Made by a program: the position numbers and the translations under genes | Shown: piece after piece, positions 57,166 to 64,000 of the stretch | Layout of the letters: each line of letters begins with the position of its first letter | How positions within the stretch are numbered: position 1 is the stretch's first letter | Source: Adiantum capillus-veneris | Lineage: Eukaryota > Streptophyta > Polypodiopsida > Polypodiales > Pteridaceae | Assembly (NCBI GenBank): GCA_014529385.2 | Contig: CM043947.1 | Span: forward strand, 104,125,811-104,189,810 | DNA: 64,000 bases | Direction: 5' to 3' | The notes under the pieces: model-generated | Database searches by the model: none | What the model saw: the letters and a program-made list of their open reading frames with translations, nothing else | Told to the model about the DNA's origin: nothing

Positions 57166-58540
57166 TTTGTGGTCGCCACTTAAGAAGAAGGTGAAGGGGA
57201 AATTTCCTAAAACATATGAGTTGGCCGTGGAGATAATCTGCCTTAAATACAAGAAGTTGTGAGTGCAAGAAAAATCCAATGAGTCAGAGGAATCAAGCTC
57301 ATCTCAAATAACCCCAACAACCACAACAGCCACTCAAAGGACCCAACCACAAGAGGCATCACTATTGAGCTGGAGAATCTATCTATGCATTTGGTGCGGC
57401 AAGGGCACGCACAAAACCGCAATCAAGAGCAACATTGATTACAACAAAGGCAAAACCAGAAGTCCCACTATTACAATTGTGGAGAGTATGGACATGATAT
57501 GTATTATTTTCCACACCCTAGGAGGTAAAATTTTACTAAGATAGCAAGACAAAATCAACTCTCACGGTCAAAAGCAAGACCACCACCACCTCGGTAACCA
57601 CAACAAGAACCACCCATCCTAATCCTACAACCACTGGTTCAACCACAACCATCACCACCGCAGACCTTCATTCCACCCTTTCCTACACCATCAACCAGCA
57701 ACCAAGTAGTGAGTGTCATCAGCCTTGAAGATATGTGTAAGATGAAGGTGGAGGAACGTATCAAAGGACTGACAAAAGTGAATACAAAGGTAGAAGAGGT
57801 AGATTCCCTGGGAGTAAAGTGTGCCAAAAGAGGTGAAGCATCCAAAAGGGAAGAAAAGATGAAGACCAATGGGGAGTCAAGAAGAAGTCTAAGCCATGAC
57901 AAAAAAATTGGCATTTCAGATTTCACACTTGGTGAGTTTGCAGAACCATATGATCTTGTGAATGATATTTTAGTGCAAGGTTCAAAGATCACTTGGCCCG
58001 AACTAATGCTCAAGATGCAAGGTACAAAGGGAGAGGAGTTTGTGTACAACATGAAGACTGGTGAGCAACAAGAGATGGATCTAGAGATTGTTGCAAGTGA
58101 GCTCTCTTGCAATTCTACTACAATATCCGAGGAAGAATCTATGCCAATGAATGATAGTGATAACTCTTTTGAATTCATGGGTCTCATTCTCACTGATCAC
58201 AACAAAGTGGATCCAACATATATACAATTTCAAGGAGAAAAAATGAAGTCTTTGGCACTACACCAATCAAAGAAAGCTATTGTAGAAAAGGCTATAATGG
58301 TTATTACCAAGGAATGGGATTGTGAAATCCACTCTAAGATGATTCTTAATCAAATGGATGTAGTGGCAGCTTATTGGCTTTATAGGTTTGGAAACTTAAA
58401 TGTAGAGATTGCATTTGATCATACTATGTTGGATACATACTATGTTGCTATGCACTTTGGTACAACATGTATCAATGTTGTCTTTGAGCTACAAGGTTTG
58501 TGGCTCATTATCTACATTCAAAAAGGTAATGGAAGTGTTT
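57166..58540 (+). pseudogene. Element A gag C-terminus, zinc knuckle and linker
   Basis: The gag frame resumes with KKKVKGKFPKTYELAVEI, which matches the KKPRTYEDALEVA block of element B. A TGA near 57260 and a shift follow. A degenerate knuckle lies at about 57466-57520 (YYNCGEYGHDMYYF; two of the four ligands are gone). After a proline-rich stretch, an open frame of 277 codons (57709-58542) contains ISDFTLGEFAEPYDLVNDI then ITWPELMLKM. These parallel the VSDFPLGDGQLSYD and VTFGQLIEMVPKL of element B. The rest is unrecognised, and no protease active site is seen. Confidence 0.65.
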
Positions 58541-59368
58541 AATAGCACCCAAGAGGATCATGACTCTTTTGATCACTTCAATATAATGGTCAGCAAGGTT
58601 CTGAAGACAATTGGAGTTTTCCACTTCAACAAGGAGGCCATAAATGGAGGAGTTTTGCTACACTCTTAGGATCATGATCCTAAGTTTTTTCTTGGAAGGA
58701 GCCAAGATAATCATTTATCCTTTCACTAGTGGTGGTTATAAATCTTATCCTTGTTGGCATGAATTAGGAAGTTTTATTGTTAGGACATTGCAGATGATGG
58801 GTCTACTCTTTATTTGCGATCTTGAATGATATTGGCACAAAATTTTGGAAGTCGTGGGCTTCCTATTTACTCCACAAAAACTAGTATTGCTGATCACTAA
58901 TGCTTTAGCTTGGGATTATTTGCAAGGAATATTGGTGATGAGTGATAAAATTGAAGCCTCCCTTGTTTCAAGGTAGAGACTATCTTCAGGACATATAGCA
59001 TTTCTTGGAAACTTGTGAATGTCCCAAAGGTCTCACTAATAGCCAAATGCAATGGTTAGTTCTAAAGGAAATCAGATATCAACTCAACGATATAGATGAT
59101 AATGGTCTCCTCCCTATACATAAGTGTGAAGTATCCTATAGCTAGGACATACACACTATACCTAGCTAGCGGTTGTGTACCATGGGAACCGCCTCTTAGA
59201 GCATGGATAAGGGTCAAGAAGTCCATGTTGCAATTTAATTAGGATTTTGCCCATGCAGGCTGGCGGCGGCCCTCATGGGTCATGAGAAGGGTGAGGTGGA
59301 ACCGTAGAGGAGTGTATGTTGGGACTGCTTGAAGCATCTGATCCTTGCTTGCTTAGCCATAGTGTTAT
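58541..59368. other. Unrecognised DNA, possible end of element A and LTR of element C
   Basis: Short frames only. The part upstream of 59370 may be the LTR of element C because a PBS-like site follows, but no second LTR copy lies in the window. Confidence 0.3.
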
Positions 59369-59370
59369 AC

Positions 59371-59382
59371 TTGTATCAGAGT
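59371..59382 (+). other. PBS-like site (tRNA-iMet type) of element C
   Basis: TTGTATCAGAGT differs at two of twelve positions from the usual TGGTATCAGAGC. The gag-like fragment 430 bp downstream supports the reading. Confidence 0.45.
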
Positions 59383-60235
59383 CGTAGGTTGTTCCTCTCT
59401 CGCTTCCATAGAGCTACTCCAACCCTTATTGTCACCTTGCACCTCTTAGCTCCTTCTTCAGCACCAGAGATTGGAGCCCTTCTCCAAGAGCATCCCCTAG
59501 TGCAATATTTCATGGTGGTCCTTGCCGCCCTGACTTGATGCAGTTGGTGTTGATTACCACCACTTCATGTCTTAACCTCTTGCTCTGACTCACTTGCCTT
59601 AAAAGAGCTACCATTGGTAGCATCATGAAGCAAACCTTTCTTTGATGTAATTTGCTCGTCGACTAGCTGGGTGCCAATTGAACCAATGATGTTGTCCCTT
59701 CTTCACGAGTCAGTTTTACAGAATATTTGAAGTGCTTTTTCTAATTATCCTTCGTTCCATCTTGAGAGTAGTATGAGATGATAGTGCGTACAATTACAAA
59801 CTTTTCTTGCTGCTCTAGATGGTCTTAAAAACCAGATGACTAAACTAAATGAATATTTACAAAAGGCAAAGCAGCTGATGGCACCATCCTTTGTGCCAGT
59901 TGATGCAAGTATACCTTCCACATCTAAGGATAGTGGAATTTTGTATAAAGAGACTGCTCTTTCTCCTCTTGAAACCCCATCCACTCCTAGAGATAATCTT
60001 GTTCTCAAAGACATGAAACCTCCTCAATTTAATGGTGAAGAAAAAGATAGAAACAAAGAAATGAAAAGACCAATCCCTCAAGGCTACTCTATCATTGGGG
60101 CCAAAAGCCTACAAATGGTGGATAAGCCACAAGGCATTAGGAAAGATTCCAACGGATTGGACTCAATTTGAGACTATTTTTGTGAAATAATTTCATCTTG
60201 AAAAAGCAATCAAAAATAAATTGGGAGGATTGGAA
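59383..60235 (+). pseudogene. gag: Element C gag fragment
   Basis: The frame from 59836 reads LKDMKPPQFNGEEKDRNKEM, the usual opening of a plant gypsy gag capsid region. After a shift, WTQFETIFVK and FHLEKAIKNKLGGLE (about 60160-60235) continue it. Stops and shifts abound, and the remainder is lost at the boundary with element B's presumed LTR. The stretch 59383-59835 is a leader or eroded gag N-terminus. Confidence 0.6.
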
Positions 60236-60299
60236 TAAGGCTTCACGTGGTTGCGAGACGCATTATTAAAAAGAAATGAGTGCCAGGTATGCGGATGAT

Positions 60300-61119
<820 letters not shown>

Positions 61120-61125
61120 TTCTTT

Positions 61126-61145
61126 TGGCGCCCCCACGGAGGATC
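61126..61145 (+). other. PBS-like site of element B
   Basis: TGGCGCCCCCACGGAGGATC. It starts with the TGGCGCC common to many gypsy primer sites but then differs from the tRNA-Asp type used by element L. The matching tRNA is not identified. Confidence 0.45.
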
Positions 61146-62178
61146 TTCTTCGAGTACCTTCTGCTTCGAGCTTCAAGCTTCGAGATTCGGGATTACAGGT
61201 TGCAGATTGCAGATTACAGGTTACAGGTTACAGGTACAGGTACAGGTGATTCACACAGGTACAGGTAGCCGGATTACATTGATATACTAGCAGTGGTGTC
61301 ACTTACAGTGGTTGTGGGTATGCATCACTTGGCACCTGTTTGAGCGCCTTGTCTCTTGGATTGTACGTTACTTGTGGAAACTACCATGGTACGCCTTTGT
61401 GGAGCCATATATGGTTTTATTTGGCAGTCCCAGCCATTTCTGAGACTTGGTCTAGAAGATAGTCATTTCTAAGACTTGACTATACGCGATTTGCATTAGC
61501 CTTCGTATGAGGGTCGATAGCGTGAGGTTTTATTGAGCTAGGGGATTCTCAAATGTGGAGATCCTTTCAGTGATACAGGTAGCTGGAGCACCCTTTTCGT
61601 GACCTCGCCATAGGCTATGTACTAGTGAGTCCTATTTGATGCTCGGGTTCTATTATTGACAGTTTATGCATACATATACAGTCTATATTTTGGGTTCCTA
61701 CTGCTCTACTTCTGGGGAAACTCTATCAAAATTTTCCAAGTTATGATGGCTGGTTTTTTGGTCTTTTGAGCCATTTATGCTGTTATACTACTGAAATTTT
61801 GGCAAAATCAGAGGATAAGACAGGTGTGCTTTCTTGGGAGCTTCATGGTTGGCTTTAATGGATGATCAAAATGGACCTCAGTTCACTCATTTTCATTTAA
61901 CACAAAGAATCCAGATAAATGTTCATGTGTCCAGGAAGATTTTTTTCAAGCAGCGCATAGTCTTTATGTTCGGGCCAAGAAGATTACGAGAGATCTTGGA
62001 ATGTCCTTTGCCTGTTGTAATTCCGATGATCAACTATGAAAACTCGTTTGATGTGCATGTGTTTGTCCTTATCTAAAGTTGAGCTCCATTGAAGTTTCTG
62101 GGAATTGAGTCAGTAAAAGTTTTGGGTTCTTGCACGTGTGTTCAAAGGGGTTCTCAAAGCATTGTAACTTGGGTAGCC
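61146..62178 (+). other. Leader of element B
   Basis: It contains a short tandem tract of ACAGGT/GATTACAGGT words (about 61190-61268). A small open frame at 61834-62076 is unrecognised. A longer in-frame extension upstream of the gag ATG reaches 62089. Confidence 0.5.
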
Positions 62179-64000
62179 ATGGCTTTCTCTTATCCGAAGT
62201 TTCATGGAAGAAGTGATGAAGATGTGGAAGATTTTTTGGAAAAGATGGAGGTTGCCTGCATTAGCAACCAAATTCATGACCCTGCGCAGATGTTACGTCT
62301 TCTCCAAATTTGTTTGAAGAGTGATGCACGAGTCTGGTCCAAAACATTTGAAGAGGAGTTGCGTGCAGCGGATCCACCTGTAAGATTGAGTTGGGACAAT
62401 CTAAGGCATGGGTTGGAAGTGGAGTTTTTGAAGATAGAAGATCCTAACAAAGTGTGGCAAGAAGTACAAGGTTTGGTGCAAAAGGAAGGTGAGCCAGTAG
62501 ATGCGTACATACGTAAGTTTTCATTGGCATGGGAGCGGATGTGCAAGGCCTTAGCACCATAGGTAACCCCGCCTGACATGATGAAAAAGGACAGGTTCTT
62601 GGCTGGTCTTTGGGAGAATATACGTTGGAGAGTGGAGCTAAAGAAGCCTAGAACATATGAAGATGCACTAGAGGTAGCAAGGAACAAAGAGTGGAAGTTG
62701 AGGAAAATGAGCCAGTTAGGGGTGGAGTCTTTGCCCATGAGGTCTGAATTTCAGCCTATAGAGTCTTTACAAGGTCGCATGTCAGGGGTTCATCATGAAC
62801 CAGTGGTTCCTGTTACTACTCAGGTTATGACAGCAGTGGTCACTACATCGGTGCAAGATGATGGGCTAAGGCAAGACATGAGGCAAGTGGTAGATTTGAT
62901 GAAGAATCTCAGCCTAAACATGCTAGGTCAAGTGGGAAATAATCAAGGTCGAGGGAGGTTTGCAAATCAGCCAGGAGGTGAAGAAAGCCCTAGGAATGGT
63001 GTTGGACAAAGCAATGGTAGGTTTTGGAGGCAGACGCTCACATGTTACAATTGTGGAGAGTTGGGCCACATCAGCCCACAATGTGATAAGCCACCAAGGA
63101 TGGGGGGAGACATGTATCCATTGCCAAGATAGGTATTAACTAGGTCAAATGATTATGGCATCGAAATTAAGGGAGATGAAGGAACCAGTGGATTAACCCA
63201 GGAGGAAAAGGAAAAGACAAAAGTGCTAAGTGTAGTCACCTTGGAGAAGGCATCAAAGCTAGAGGATACATTAGTGATGCCTATTGGGAAGAGCACCACA
63301 GAGGATAAGGAAGGAAGAAATGCCCCAGGTCCTAGTGAGAAGAAGGGAAAGAGTCATGAAGGCGAGGATGTCAAGGCCAAGAGAAAAAGGAGGGCTCGTC
63401 GCAAGTTTCATGTTTCAGATTTTCCACTAGGGGATGGGCAATTAAGCTATGACTAGAAGGAGGATCTGATGAGCAGGAAGGCAGATGTTACTTTTGGGCA
63501 GCTTATAGAGATGGTGCCTAAGCTAAAGCGACACTTGAAGAGGATGGTTAACCCAATGAAGAAAGAGCCAGAGAGAGGTTCAGTGAAGGTGTTGGCAATG
63601 GATGAGCTACCAGACATTTTCCCAATAGTAGATGTGTGGCATAAAAGGAAAAATTTAGGACAAGGCTATGTTGATGGCAAGGCCCAAATATGTGTGATAA
63701 CACACTCATGCGTTGAGAAGATGGGTCTTACAGTGACTGGCGTGTCAGGGTTTCGGATCAGATTGGCAAACCATCAAAAAGTAAAATTCTTGGGTGTTGT
63801 AAAGAGCTTATAAGTGGAGGAATATGATGCAAAGGCAGTGGTTGCTTTTCATGTGATGCCAGCAGGGTTGGGATCATATCCTATTATACTGGGCAGACCA
63901 TGGTTACGTGCAGTGGGAGCTGTTCAAGATTGGCGACATGGTACGATTAGCCTCTATGGAAAGACAGGTGCCAAGAAGTTATACAATATGGACACAAGGA
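62179..64000 (+). pseudogene. gag-pol: Element B gag-protease, runs off window
   Basis: A single frame continues from ATG 62179 to the window end, broken only by stops at 62560, 63130, 63454 and 63811. Gag capsid region: SYPKFHGRSDEDVEDFL, WDNLRHGLEVEF, VDAYIRKFSLAWERM, DRFLAGLW, TYEDALEVARNKE. The knuckle YNCGELGHISPQC (about 63043-63090) is intact apart from the first Cys, which is two residues upstream (CYNC). A basic linker and VSDFPLGDGQLSYD follow. The protease (about 63590-64000) has VDGKAQICVI where a D-(S/G)-G-A site is expected, so Lys replaces the Gly, and later YPIILGRPWLR. Ty3/gypsy is inferred from gag and protease type; RT lies beyond the window. Confidence 0.85.

Overview
This is transposable-element-rich nuclear DNA from a land plant with a large genome. 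The evidence is plant-type Ty3/gypsy and Ty1/copia elements with tRNA-Asp and tRNA-iMet primer sites, a tRNA-derived SINE, MITEs, nested insertions and long CT/GA/GT microsatellites. I see no intact host gene. The species cannot be told from the sequence. Nearly all coding sequence is retroelement-derived and most of it is decayed.

Layout. 1-16722: mostly unrecognised AT-rich DNA with one complete MITE (4372-4835), a decayed gypsy pol (6840-9650), short tandem duplications and microsatellites. 16723-35742: a complete 19.0-kb Ty3/gypsy element (called element L here) with ~965-bp LTRs, a perfect 5-bp target duplication (AAGAT), PBS, leader, gag, pol, a second long leader, a ~1,088-codon accessory ORF and a PPT. 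35758-35994: a SINE with 14-bp target duplications; element L sits in the left one. 36009-43164: unrecognised DNA with a second MITE and a possible PPR fragment. 43165-49705: a three-level nest, in which a third MITE is split by a copia element whose 5' LTR is split by a Mutator-like DNA element. 50021-52553: a non-autonomous LTR retrotransposon on the minus strand. 52777-58540: a decayed gypsy gag and linker (element A) interrupted by a 4,056-bp solo-LTR-like insertion that carries a 152-bp tandem array. 59371-60235: the PBS and gag relic of element C. About 60300-64000: the LTR, leader, gag and protease of element B, which runs off the window.

The most interesting object is element L. Its organisation is LTR, PBS, leader 1, gag, PR1-RT-RH-IN-PR2, internal PPT-like tract, leader 2, accessory ORF, PPT, LTR. 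The two leaders carry the same array of a 22-bp perfect palindrome: spacings of 288/123/282 bp in leader 1 and 285/135/283 bp in leader 2, the last copy 190 and 189 bp before the respective ATG. They also share a colinear near-identical segment. Pol has two retropepsin domains, one before RT and one after integrase, and two successive HHCC zinc-binding modules. This copy is probably defective, because the first part of RNase H is deleted and frames are broken by stops that all fit C-to-T change. The ~98% similar LTRs nevertheless make it fairly recent.
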